Part shown: positions 23,130-29,646 of the stretch, one piece after another | Position numbering within the stretch: position 1 is the first letter of the stretch | Layout: every line of letters begins with the position of its first letter | NCBI GenBank assembly: GCA_029570205.1 | Contig: JAKQSI010000028.1 | Location: forward strand, 1-29,646 | Origin: Candidatus Omnitrophota bacterium | GTDB lineage: Bacteria; Hinthialibacterota; Hinthialibacteria; Hinthialibacterales; JAKPRU01 | Length of the DNA stretch: 29,646 nt | Reading direction: 5' to 3' | Made by a program: the position numbers and the translations under genes | The notes under the pieces: generated by a model | The model's database searches: none | What the model was told of the DNA's origin: nothing | The model's input: only the letters and a program-made list of their open reading frames with translations

Positions 23130-24233
23130 CTAAATGAGAGCCTCCTGGGTGGTCGGATCGAACAGATGAGCGTTCTCGACAAAGAACACAACCCGCCTGT
23201 CCGCATTCACCTCCGCCCTCAAATGTGCCCCGACCTTTGCGATATACGAGCAAAGCCCCGTTGTGAGGTACCAGAAGGATTCTGCTCCCACAGGTTCGAC
23301 AACCTCCACGCGGGAGGTTACACAGTGCTCCGGATTGGGATTGGGGACTTCCTCAAGGTCTTTGATGTCTTCGGGGCGGATTCCGAATGTAATCGGTGCG
23401 CCATTTTTGCCGGCCAGGACAGGACTCATGTGTTCGGCCAGCGCAATCCTGAACGTGCCTTCATTGAAATAGAATCGCCCGTTGGCTCTTTCAATCTTGC
23501 CTTCGATGAAATTCATGGGCGGAGTCCCGATAAAACCGGCCACAAACCGATTCTTTGGGTGATCGTACAGCTCGAGGGGTGTGGCGACCTGCTGGATTTC
23601 CCCGTCTTTCATTACCACGATTCGGTCGCCCATGGTCATGGCCTCCATCTGATCGTGGGTCACATAAATCATGGTGGCTTGAAGTCGGTTATGCAGCTTG
23701 CTGATTTCGGCGCGCATCTGAACGCGCAATTTGGCGTCCAGGTTCGACAGCGGCTCATCAAACAGAAACACTTTAGGTTTCCGCACGATGGCTCGCCCCA
23801 CGGCGACCCGCTGACGTTGCCCTCCGGACAGCGCCTTCGGTTTCCGGTTCATCAACTCCGTGATCCCGAGAATCTCGGCGGCTTCTCGCACACGGCGTTC
23901 GATCTCATCCTTGGGGTATTTCCGTAATTTCAGTCCGAACGCCATATTCTTATACACGGTCATGTGCGGATATAAAGCGTAATTCTGAAACACCATCGCA
24001 ATATCGCGGTCTTTTGGGGGCACATCGTTGACCAGCCGATCCCCGATATAGATTTCTCCGGAGGTTACCTCCTCCAGACCGGCCACCATTCGCAGAGAAG
24101 TCGACTTTCCACACCCCGATGGCCCCACCAGAACAACAAACTCCTTGTCTTCCACTTCCAGACTGAAATCTTTCACAGCCACCACATCGCCCGGAAAGAG
24201 TTTCGTGACGTTATTATAGACGACTCTTGCCAT
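23130..24233 (-). CDS. UgpC/MalK-type ABC transporter ATP-binding protein
   Basis: The product is 367 residues from ATG 24233, which gives the typical opening [20 protein letters not shown]. The longer frame to 24431 runs through repeat DNA and is not part of the gene. Walker [10 protein letters not shown] (37-45), the Q-loop [20 protein letters not shown], signature [14 protein letters not shown], Walker [17 protein letters not shown] and the His switch VTHDQMEAM are all intact. A C-terminal TOBE/regulatory domain (FGIRPEDI) follows, as in MalK, UgpC and MsmK. These power uptake of sugars or glycerol phosphate, and one copy often serves several importers. No permease or binding protein is nearby, in line with a shared ATPase. 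AGGAGG lies upstream, 13 bases from the ATG. Confidence 0.93.
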   Translation of the reverse strand: MARVVYNNVTKLFPGDVVAVKDFSLEVEDKEFVVLVGPSGCGKSTSLRMVAGLEEVTSGEIYIGDRLVNDVPPKDRDIAMVFQNYALYPHMTVYKNMAFGLKLRKYPKDEIERRVREAAEILGITELMNRKPKALSGGQRQRVAVGRAIVRKPKVFLFDEPLSNLDAKLRVQMRAEISKLHNRLQATMIYVTHDQMEAMTMGDRIVVMKDGEIQQVATPLELYDHPKNRFVAGFIGTPPMNFIEGKIERANGRFYFNEGTFRIALAEHMSPVLAGKNGAPITFGIRPEDIKDLEEVPNPNPEHCVTSRVEVVEPVGAESFWYLTTGLCSYIAKVGAHLRAEVNADRRVVFFVENAHLFDPTTQEALI

Positions 24234-24339
24234 CCTGTTGGAACGACCTCCTGGCAAAGCTGAACCTGTTTTCCTTAACGGATCTTGAAAATGCCGGTGT
24301 CCTGTAACTGAATTACCTTTACTTATTGCAATCATGGAA

Positions 24340-24411
24340 AACCACCGACAAGACGCCGGCGCCACCCGGAAAGATGCATGGTAAAAGGGTGACACAGGCT
24401 TCCAGCCTGTG
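24340..24411. repeat. Composite dispersed repeat with hairpin
   Basis: CACAGGCT (24393-24400) and AGCCTGTG (24404-24411) form an 8-bp stem around TCC, preceded by an ACCGACAAGACGCCGGCGCC module at 24343-24362. Both modules (translating to TGWKPVSP-like and AGxxPASCRW-like peptides) are familiar intergenic repeats of many bacterial genomes. The element sits between accD and the ABC ATPase gene; the surrounding 24234-24492 holds no gene. Confidence 0.6.
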
Positions 24412-24492
24412 GCGGGCAACATGCTGAGCAAGAATCATTGCAAAGCTTATTCAGTTACACAACGCTAGCATGATGGGCGGTCGATGCGGTTG

Positions 24493-25392
24493 TCAAGTGG
24501 CCACAAGTTCACCGGCACGGATAGAGGAGAGACTTTCCCGCTGAAAAAACACTCCCGCTGTGAGATGCTTCAGCAGTTTTCCGACAAGGGGCTTGATCTC
24601 GGACCTGGGGGCTACGATATCAATCATCCCGTGTGCCAGGAGAAATTCGGCACGCTGGAACCCGCTCGGTAGACTCTGCCCGATGGTTTGTTCGATGACT
24701 CGGGGCCCGGCGAATCCGATCAGAGCGCCCGGTTCCGCAATAATCACATCGCCCAGGGCCGCATAGCTGGCGGCGACTCCGCCCATGGTCGGGTGCGTAA
24801 TGATCGAAATGAACGGAACAGCCGCGCGCCTCAGACGGGCCACCGCCGCGCTGGTTTTTGCCATCTGCATCAGGGAGAGCATCCCCTCGTGCATCCGAGC
24901 GCCCCCACCTCCGGCAGATGCAATCACAACCGGCCTTCTCATCTCCAGTGCGCTTTCCATCGCGCGCGTGATCTTTTCGCCGACCACCGATCCCATGCTG
25001 CCGCCGAGGAACCGGAAGTCAATCGCCGCAAATACAATCGGATGTTCGTTCAAAGTGGCGGTTCCCCATATTGCGGCCTCCCGTAACTGGGTCCGCTCCT
25101 GGGCCTTTCGAATCTTCTCGGGATACCCATCGAACTGGAGAGGATCCAGACTTTCCAGATGCGAATCTTGCTCCTCAAAGCTACCGGGGTCCACGGTGAT
25201 ATCCAGACGCTCCCGGGCGGACATCAAGTGATAATGACCGCAATGAGGGCAGATTTTCAGATGCCGAAGCAGTTCCACATTGGTGATATACCGCTCGCAT
25301 TGCTCACACCGGGTCCAAATCCCGGCGGGCATCTCTTTTTTCTTGGATGAGGGAGTGAGCGCAGTGAGGTTTTTCTTGCGAAACCATGCCAT
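24493..25392 (-). CDS. accD: Acetyl-CoA carboxylase carboxyltransferase beta subunit
   Basis: The product is 299 residues, normal length. With AccA it moves the carboxyl group from biotin to acetyl-CoA, making malonyl-CoA for fatty acid synthesis. The N-terminal four-Cys zinc finger is visible (CEQC at about 29-32 and CPHC at about 48-51). Then comes the crotonase-like domain with GGSMGSVVGEKITRA, SAGGGGARMHEGMLSLMQMA and HPTMGGVAASYAALGD, and the end region GFAGPRVIEQTIGQSLPSGF. It lies 81 bp downstream of trpA. trpB-trpA-accD is a common gene order across bacteria, so co-transcription from the trp promoter is likely. Confidence 0.97.
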   Translation of the reverse strand: MAWFRKKNLTALTPSSKKKEMPAGIWTRCEQCERYITNVELLRHLKICPHCGHYHLMSARERLDITVDPGSFEEQDSHLESLDPLQFDGYPEKIRKAQERTQLREAAIWGTATLNEHPIVFAAIDFRFLGGSMGSVVGEKITRAMESALEMRRPVVIASAGGGGARMHEGMLSLMQMAKTSAAVARLRRAAVPFISIITHPTMGGVAASYAALGDVIIAEPGALIGFAGPRVIEQTIGQSLPSGFQRAEFLLAHGMIDIVAPRSEIKPLVGKLLKHLTAGVFFQRESLSSIRAGELVAT

Positions 25393-25473
25393 CGTTGCTT
25401 TGCCTCCAGCACAATCGGCCTGCCGACCGATTCATGCAGAATTCCACAACCCAGAACATTCTCCACGGTTCTC

Positions 25474-26304
25474 TCAAGCCGTTGTATGGAGACAGGTCAA
25501 GATAGGACAAAGGTATTGTAGCACGTTTTTTTGAATTTCACCCCTGGGGCCGGCCTCGATGATTCGAACAATGGCGCTGCCGATCACGGCCCCATCCGAA
25601 TGCTCGGAGACCCACCGTGCCTGTTCGGCATTCGATACCCCAAAACCGACCACAATGGGCAACCGTGTCCGCTGCCGGATTCGCTCCAGGTTTGCAGCCA
25701 GGTCGGAGGCAATATCTTTCCGCTCGCCGGTGACTCCGGTTCGTGAAATATAATAGATGAATCCACGCGCCAAGCGTCCGATCAGCTCCAATCGACTGTC
25801 GGTGGTTGTCGGCGCAACCAGGTAAACCAACGCAAGGCCATGCTCGGCCAGATTGCCGTCGAACTCTTCGGATTCTTCCGGCGGTAAATCCACCACAATC
25901 AGCCCATCAATTCCCGCGCCCGCCAAATCCCGGCCCAGACGATCAATCCCATATCGCAGCAATGGGTTATAGTAAGTCATAAGAATGAAGGGAGTTGCGA
26001 TGCCCTCGGCTCGCAAAGCCTTTGCGCCCTGCAAGATTTTTGGCAGTGTGGTTCCGGCAGCCAGCGCTCTCTGTCCGGCCCGCTGAATCACGGGACCATC
26101 GGCCAGTGGATCCGAAAACGGCACTCCCAGTTCGACCAGATCAACTCCTTCTGCAGCCACGGTTCGCACCAAATCCATGCTGGTATCGAAATCGGGATCG
26201 CCGATCATCAGGTAGGGAATCAATACCTTACCGCCGGATTTTCTGCGGGCCTCGAAACTTACCGCAATAGCCTCCACTCCGCGCCGGCCTGTTTCTTCGG
26301 TCAT
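25474..26304 (-). CDS. trpA: Tryptophan synthase alpha subunit
   Basis: The product is 276 residues. It cleaves indole-3-glycerol phosphate to indole and glyceraldehyde 3-phosphate and passes the indole to TrpB. The catalytic Glu is in [17 protein letters not shown], with the catalytic Asp at the end of the same segment. Other marks are [26 protein letters not shown], the loop [12 protein letters not shown] and the phosphate-binding [12 protein letters not shown]. The start ATG overlaps the trpB stop (ATGA, 26301-26304). The C-terminus ([11 protein letters not shown]) is an ordinary short tail. Confidence 0.97.
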   Translation of the reverse strand: MTEETGRRGVEAIAVSFEARRKSGGKVLIPYLMIGDPDFDTSMDLVRTVAAEGVDLVELGVPFSDPLADGPVIQRAGQRALAAGTTLPKILQGAKALRAEGIATPFILMTYYNPLLRYGIDRLGRDLAGAGIDGLIVVDLPPEESEEFDGNLAEHGLALVYLVAPTTTDSRLELIGRLARGFIYYISRTGVTGERKDIASDLAANLERIRQRTRLPIVVGFGVSNAEQARWVSEHSDGAVIGSAIVRIIEAGPRGEIQKNVLQYLCPILTCLHTTA

Positions 26305-27533
26305 TTCACACCTCCGAGGAACCGCGCGGCGGTCTCCACATCCTTATCCCCTCTCCCGGAAAGATTGACAACAATCCGTTTCTCCGGGGGCTGAGTCGGA
26401 GCGAATTTCAGAACATACGCAACGGCATGAGCCGATTCCAAAGCGGGAAGAATGCCCTCGGTCTCCGCCAGAACCTTGAAAGCGTCCAACGCTTCTTGAT
26501 CGGTGATATTCACATACTCCGCCCGGCCGGAATCCTTATAGAAACAATGTTCCGGTCCGACCCCGGGGTAATCCAAACCCGCCGAAACAGAATGCGCAAT
26601 GAGGATTTGCCCGTGTTCATCCTGCAAGAGGTATTGGTAAGCCCCATGGAGAACACCCGGCTGACCGGCAGCCAGCGGTGCAGCGTGCTTGCCGGTTTCA
26701 ATTCCCTCGCCGGCAGCCTCCACGCCGATGAAGCGGACCGAACGATCCTCGTAGAAGGGGTGAAACAATCCCAGCGCGTTGCTGCCCCCACCCACACACG
26801 CCATCAGCACATCCGGCAGTTGTCCGAATCGCTCCAGGCTTTGCGCTTTGACCTCGCGCCCGATCACCGATTGGAAGTCTCGAACCATGACCGGGTACGG
26901 GTGCGGACCGGCGGTGGAACCAATCACATAGTGGGTGGTTCGCACATTGGTCACCCAGTCCCGAATCGCCTCGTTCATGGCATCCTTGAGGGTTCCGGAC
27001 CCGGAGGCTACCGGGATGACCTCTGTGCCCAGAAGACGCATCCGGACTACGTTCAGGTGCTGACGCTCCATGTCTTCTTCGCCCATATAGACATGGCATT
27101 CCAGGCCGAAGAGGGCGGCGGCGGTGGCGGTGGCGACTCCATGTTGGCCGGCGCCGGTTTCGGCGATGATCCTTGGCTTGTTCATGCGCCGGGCAAGCAG
27201 AATCTGCCCCATTGTGTTGTTGATCTTATGCGCGCCGGTGTGGGCGAGATCTTCCCGCTTCAGGAAGATCTGCGCTCCGCCGCATCGTTTTGTCAGCCGT
27301 TCCGCGAAATAGAGGGGGGTCGGACGGCCTACATAATCCTTGAGATACCCATCCAGCTCCTGCTGAAACGCGGGATCGGCTTTCGCCTCTTTCAGAGCCT
27401 TTTCCAACTCCTCCAGGGCAGGCATGAGAGTTTCGGGAGCATATTTGCCCCCGAACGGTCCGAACCGACCAAACGGGTCAGGGCGTGGCGCATCCGGTGT
27501 GCAAACCGGGATTGGACTTCTATGCAGAGACAT
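26301..27533 (-). CDS. trpB: Tryptophan synthase beta subunit
   Basis: The product is 410 residues. It condenses indole with L-serine using pyridoxal phosphate. ATG 27533 is the first in-frame ATG giving the usual TrpB length; AAGG upstream is a modest ribosome binding site. The longer frame to 27599 overlaps the promoter below. [20 protein letters not shown] is the family opening. The PLP lysine is in [13 protein letters not shown], the catalytic Glu in [11 protein letters not shown], and the phosphate loop is GGGSNALG. This is the classic TrpB1 type that works with TrpA. No trpF, trpC or other trp gene lies upstream in the window. Confidence 0.97.
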   Translation of the reverse strand: MSLHRSPIPVCTPDAPRPDPFGRFGPFGGKYAPETLMPALEELEKALKEAKADPAFQQELDGYLKDYVGRPTPLYFAERLTKRCGGAQIFLKREDLAHTGAHKINNTMGQILLARRMNKPRIIAETGAGQHGVATATAAALFGLECHVYMGEEDMERQHLNVVRMRLLGTEVIPVASGSGTLKDAMNEAIRDWVTNVRTTHYVIGSTAGPHPYPVMVRDFQSVIGREVKAQSLERFGQLPDVLMACVGGGSNALGLFHPFYEDRSVRFIGVEAAGEGIETGKHAAPLAAGQPGVLHGAYQYLLQDEHGQILIAHSVSAGLDYPGVGPEHCFYKDSGRAEYVNITDQEALDAFKVLAETEGILPALESAHAVAYVLKFAPTQPPEKRIVVNLSGRGDKDVETAARFLGGVK

Positions 27534-27569
27534 GAAACGTTCCGTCCTTTTCCAAAAACCCAAAACATC

Positions 27570-27599
27570 AGTATCACGACCCTGGGGCGGACCTGTCAA
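27570..27599 (-). promoter_or_regulatory. Sigma-70-type promoter of trpB-trpA(-accD)
   Basis: On the minus strand a perfect TTGACA -35 box (27599-27594) is followed after 18 bases by GATACT (27575-27570), four of six matches to the -10 consensus. Transcription would begin about 30 bases before the trpB ATG, leaving room for the ribosome binding site. No attenuator or leader peptide fits in this short 5' region. Confidence 0.55.
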
Positions 27600-27667
27600 G
27601 GCGGGTGCGGGGTGAACAGAGGCTTACGCGGACTCTCTGCTGCGGACTTAATAAGCCGTGTCGCCAA

Positions 27668-27913
27668 TCACCGAATGGATGGCTCGCTTGGTTTGCCTTC
27701 CCCAGACCTGGATTCCCGGATGGCCTCCAGGATGTCGGCGGTTGTGGCTTTGGTTGCGATTCCGGGGACATCGAACGGGGATTTGGGCACAGTCTTGTAA
27801 GTGATCGAGAATGTTTCTTCGCCACGTCTCCTGATCAAGACTTCCTCTTTCCGGGCCGTGTCAAGCAGTCTGGCGAGACGCTGTCGTGCTTCCGAGTACG
27901 TGTAGACTTTCAT
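27668..27913 (-). CDS. Phd/YefM-like type II antitoxin
   Basis: The product is 81 residues from ATG 27913, which gives the typical opening MKVYTYSEARQRLARLLDTA; upstream in-frame codons run into the neighbouring gene. The N-terminal dimer/DNA-binding fold (YSEAR..LA.LLD.A..E..V.IRRRG) matches Phd/YefM antitoxins. The C-terminal part (SPFDVPGIATKATTADILEA) is the flexible toxin-neutralising region. Such proteins bind their own promoter and block a partner toxin. No known Doc, RelE or PIN toxin is adjacent; the only same-strand neighbour is the small ORF ending 5 bp upstream. It lies about 70 bp upstream of the trp promoter on the same strand. Confidence 0.75.
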   Translation of the reverse strand: MKVYTYSEARQRLARLLDTARKEEVLIRRRGEETFSITYKTVPKSPFDVPGIATKATTADILEAIRESRSGEGKPSEPSIR

Positions 27914-27918
27914 GGCGA

Positions 27919-28125
27919 TTACTCCGGTATGTCGATACCCAGCTTTCGGGCGATGTGCTCCATGTTCAATAACGGTAGACAAAGAGTCAAGGTGACAGGA
28001 TAGGGAAGGGTGTCTTTATGGCGCAGCGATGAAGCCGGAAACCTATAATCCTGCTTGATGTGTCGTTTGAGATCGAGATATATTTCAAAGTGGCCATCAA
28101 AAAGAGAATACTGCCATGCCAACAA
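27919..28125 (-). CDS. Small protein of unknown function beside the antitoxin
   Basis: The frame encodes 68 residues from a TTG at 28125. The upstream in-frame TGA is at 28144-28146, so it cannot be much longer. It ends 5 bp before the antitoxin ATG, the spacing expected of a two-gene operon. The sequence is protein-like (AWQYSLFDGHFEIYLDLKRH, then LPYPVTLTLCLPLLNMEHIA, then KLGIDIPE), with no signal peptide or recognised motif. It could be an unrecognised toxin, an antitoxin accessory, or the C-terminal remnant of a longer protein cut by the start region of the divergent gene. The start codon is uncertain. Confidence 0.5.
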   Translation of the reverse strand: MLAWQYSLFDGHFEIYLDLKRHIKQDYRFPASSLRHKDTLPYPVTLTLCLPLLNMEHIARKLGIDIPE

Positions 28126-28159
28126 TCCAGGGTGGATTCGCCGTCAGGAGGTGTCTCCC

Positions 28160-29281
28160 GTGATTATTCGGAACATAGTGAAAGTAGGTGCTGTTATTCT
28201 CGTATTTCTTCCGGCTTCCACATCATCGTTTGCGGATGAGAGACCTTTGCAGATGGAGTTGCCTGTCGGACTGAAGCCGTTCCCCCCTCCCGCCGATGAT
28301 CGCGTGCGGGGAGCGACACGCTCTGCTGAGATCTGGGAAAGCATATCCGAGAGCGATAAGGCCGAGTTTGAAAGTCGGCTATTTTATCTGACGGAGAAAA
28401 TGATCGGGCATCGTGATGTAAAGATTACCTATCAACTTCACGGAAGCACAGACGATCTGTCAAAGGGTAGGGCGGAAATTGCATCCGCCAGTGAAGAAAA
28501 GGTCTCTATCCTTTTTATGCTGCCCTCTCTTCAGGTGTATGGAATCTATCGCAATGATCTCGACATTCCCAACGTTCTGGAATGGGAGGATGACCTGAAA
28601 TTCAAGAATACATGGGCCGATGATCCTGACAGGCTATCCGACGACGAACTCATGCCCAAATGGGAACGGGTGAAGGAGTTCCTGCACGATGTGCCACGAG
28701 CGGCTTTGTCGCTGATCTGTGAGGCGACGCGGTTGTCTGCAACCGGCTCCGTGGAGTGTTATTCGCAGATTGTGCTGTGGAATGCCGTCGGCAAAGAGAA
28801 CATTCCGTTTGCTCAATATGGAGAGGTCAAACTGGAGGTAATAAACGGAAGCATGGTAAGAGGGGTTCATACGTTGCCTCGAATGGAAGATCCAGACAAT
28901 GCATGGGTGATCGGAGAGGAAGAAGCAGGGGCAATAGCGATTGACTATTTCAAACAGAAATTGCCGGAGAATCCGAAACCGGAAGATCAGCAAATGTTTG
29001 ACAGGTTGAAAACCACCCAGAGATCCTGTCTGAAAGTAGTTTGGGTAACGAATAAGCTTGTTAATGACGCAATGTATCCACAACCACGGAATGCTTTTGT
29101 GATTGTCTTCGGGTATGGAGATCCTGAATGGATATCGGTCTACCGATCTCTTCCGAAAATATACCTAGATGCAACTACGGGAGAGGTATATCAGAGTGGC
29201 GCCACGAGTTCTGAGCTGCACGGACATTTCCTGAATCTGGTTAATGATCTTCAGCAAGGCCGTGCGTTCCTATTCGAATAG
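28160..29281 (+). CDS. Secreted protein of unknown function
   Basis: The product is 373 residues. GTG 28160 is chosen because AGGAGG (28146-28151) lies eight bases upstream and a clear signal peptide follows (RNIVKVGAVILVFLPAS, cut after SFA). The longer frame from 28055 would place the signal inside the protein. The mature chain is acidic and mixed alpha/beta. It has an early YLTEKMIGHRDVKITYQLHG region, a middle DELMPKWERVKEFLHDVP region, and a C-terminal KVVWVTNKLVN...FVIVFGYGDPEWISVYRSL...YLDATTGEVYQ segment. That end resembles the strand-turn layout of PepSY/cystatin-like modules, only faintly. No enzymatic motif is recognised. It is divergent from the small antitoxin-side ORF. Confidence 0.75.
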   Translation: MIIRNIVKVGAVILVFLPASTSSFADERPLQMELPVGLKPFPPPADDRVRGATRSAEIWESISESDKAEFESRLFYLTEKMIGHRDVKITYQLHGSTDDLSKGRAEIASASEEKVSILFMLPSLQVYGIYRNDLDIPNVLEWEDDLKFKNTWADDPDRLSDDELMPKWERVKEFLHDVPRAALSLICEATRLSATGSVECYSQIVLWNAVGKENIPFAQYGEVKLEVINGSMVRGVHTLPRMEDPDNAWVIGEEEAGAIAIDYFKQKLPENPKPEDQQMFDRLKTTQRSCLKVVWVTNKLVNDAMYPQPRNAFVIVFGYGDPEWISVYRSLPKIYLDATTGEVYQSGATSSELHGHFLNLVNDLQQGRAFLFE

Positions 29282-29292
29282 CCGTATTTTTG

Positions 29293-29370
29293 GGGATAAG
29301 CCATTCTTTTCAGGAAGAGAAATAGAGACGCGGCGCTGAACGATGTCCAGCGCCGCGTTTGACTTATCCC
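29293..29370 (+). terminator. Nested inverted repeat, probable terminator of the secreted-protein gene
   Basis: The inner arms ACGCGGCGCTG (29328-29338) and CAGCGCCGCGT (29348-29358) are perfect over 11 bp with a 9-base loop, followed by TTTG. The outer arms GGGATAAG (29293-29300) and CTTATCCC (29363-29370) are perfect over 8 bp. The structure starts 12 bp after the stop codon at 29281. The strong GC stem fits a terminator, though the T-run is short. The second, concentric pairing is unusual for one. Confidence 0.55.
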
Positions 29371-29484
29371 TTATTGAGACTTCAGCCACCGATCCGTCAA
29401 TACACGGACCAATCCGTCACGGCTGTGGATTCGGGCGGATAATCCTCTCACAAGCAATGCGACCCATATCGTTTGCTTTTTCAT
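29371..29484 (-). CDS. Very small ORF with good ribosome binding site, possibly remnant
   Basis: The frame encodes 37 residues beginning MKKQTIWVALLVRGLSARIH and ending at a TAA directly against the outer arm of the nested inverted repeat. AAAGGAG lies about ten bases upstream of the ATG, and MKKQ plus a short hydrophobic run resembles the start of a signal peptide. The rest is basic and has no recognised motif. It could be a truncated gene left by nearby transposon activity or a genuine small protein. Confidence 0.3.
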   Translation of the reverse strand: MKKQTIWVALLVRGLSARIHSRDGLVRVLTDRWLKSQ

Positions 29485-29541
29485 CCGGAGTTTTCTCCTT
29501 TCCGACTTACTAATCCAAACCATATATAGTAGGCATGTGGC

Positions 29542-29569
29542 TTGACTAACGAATGGATTCGGGTAGAAT
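29542..29569 (+). promoter_or_regulatory. Promoter of the IS630-type transposase
   Basis: TTGACT (29542-29547) and TAGAAT (29564-29569) are 16 bases apart, each five of six to the consensus. The transposase ATG is only eight bases after the -10 box. A transcript from here would start at or next to the ATG, giving a nearly leaderless message. Confidence 0.5.
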
Positions 29570-29577
29570 GTGTAATT

Positions 29578-29646
29578 ATGACAAAATCGGATGCACGTTC
29601 GCTGAGTCAAGAGAGTCAAGAGGACCTTCGGATGCGGGTGGTGCGC
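29578..29646 (+). mobile_element. 5' end of an IS630-family transposase gene (cut by window edge)
   Basis: ATG 29578 opens a frame that runs off the window after 23 codons. The peptide MTKSDARSLSQESQEDLRMR matches the usual N-terminus of IS630-type transposases, which begins with a DARSLS..AQE.LR.R.V segment ahead of a helix-turn-helix. IS630 elements insert at TA dinucleotides; the left end must lie in the AT-rich stretch before 29578 but I cannot place the terminal repeat without the other end. Only the first residues are seen, so the call is provisional. Confidence 0.65.

Noticed and set aside
24234-24431. N-terminal extension of the ABC ATPase back to 24431
   Set aside because: This part is encoded by dispersed intergenic repeat DNA, and the family opening MARVVYNN begins at 24233.
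26427-27800. Long plus-strand ORF of 457 codons opposite trpB
   Set aside because: It is a shadow of trpB; the minus strand encodes all TrpB active-site motifs.
1-29646. CRISPR arrays, tRNA or rRNA genes
   Set aside because: No regularly spaced direct repeats and no cloverleaf or rRNA-like segments were seen on reading either strand; a tRNAscan-SE and Infernal run would settle this.

Overview
The window is a bacterial chromosome segment of about 53% G+C by eye. Nothing in it fixes the taxon. A twin-arginine-exported Gfo/Idh/MocA oxidoreductase, a secreted HEAT-repeat protein, DUF2723 and other multi-spanning GT-C-like proteins, a trpB-trpA-accD cluster and a divergent EF-G homologue together suggest an uncultivated Gram-negative lineage of the Planctomycetes / Hydrogenedentota / Sumerlaeota / Omnitrophota kind. 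That placement is inference only. TAG, TAA and TGA all serve as ordinary stops here (TAG ends the genes stopping at 3483, 9827, 11635, 23130 and 29281), so the standard code applies.

Layout. 1-1422: tail of a membrane protein, a Cys/His DUF7689-like protein and a secreted unknown. 1440-2100: a hairpin repeat, a structured intergenic stretch and the decayed 3' part of an antisense Gfo/Idh/MocA gene. 2179-8378 (+): exported oxidoreductase, exported HEAT protein, O-antigen ligase/polymerase-like protein with TPRs, then purD. 8371-9404 (-): isochorismatase-family hydrolase and RsbW-like kinase. 9827-16850: an envelope polysaccharide or protein-glycosylation block with UDP-glucose dehydrogenase, a second Wzy/WaaL-TPR protein, a DUF2723 protein and a divergent GT-C-like protein. 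16888-18416 (-): a two-gene ATPase plus PD-(D/E)XK-like cassette whose ATPase is cut by an in-frame TAG. 18511-24233 (-): LysM/degenerate-M23 lipoprotein, SAM methyltransferase, EF-G-like GTPase and UgpC/MalK-type ABC ATPase. 24493-27533 (-): trpB, trpA and accD behind a recognisable promoter. 27668-28125 (-): a Phd/YefM-like antitoxin with an unknown small partner. 28160-29646: a secreted unknown, a nested inverted repeat, and the first 23 codons of an IS630-type transposase running off the end.

The points most worth following up are three. The ATPase/nuclease-like pair has a Walker A motif recoverable only by reading through an amber codon. Dispersed repeat families sit in frame at the same inter-helix loop of two paralogous Wzy/WaaL-TPR proteins. 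A small uncharacterised ORF lies 5 bp upstream of the Phd-like antitoxin. Functional calls rest on motif recognition by eye; no database search was run.
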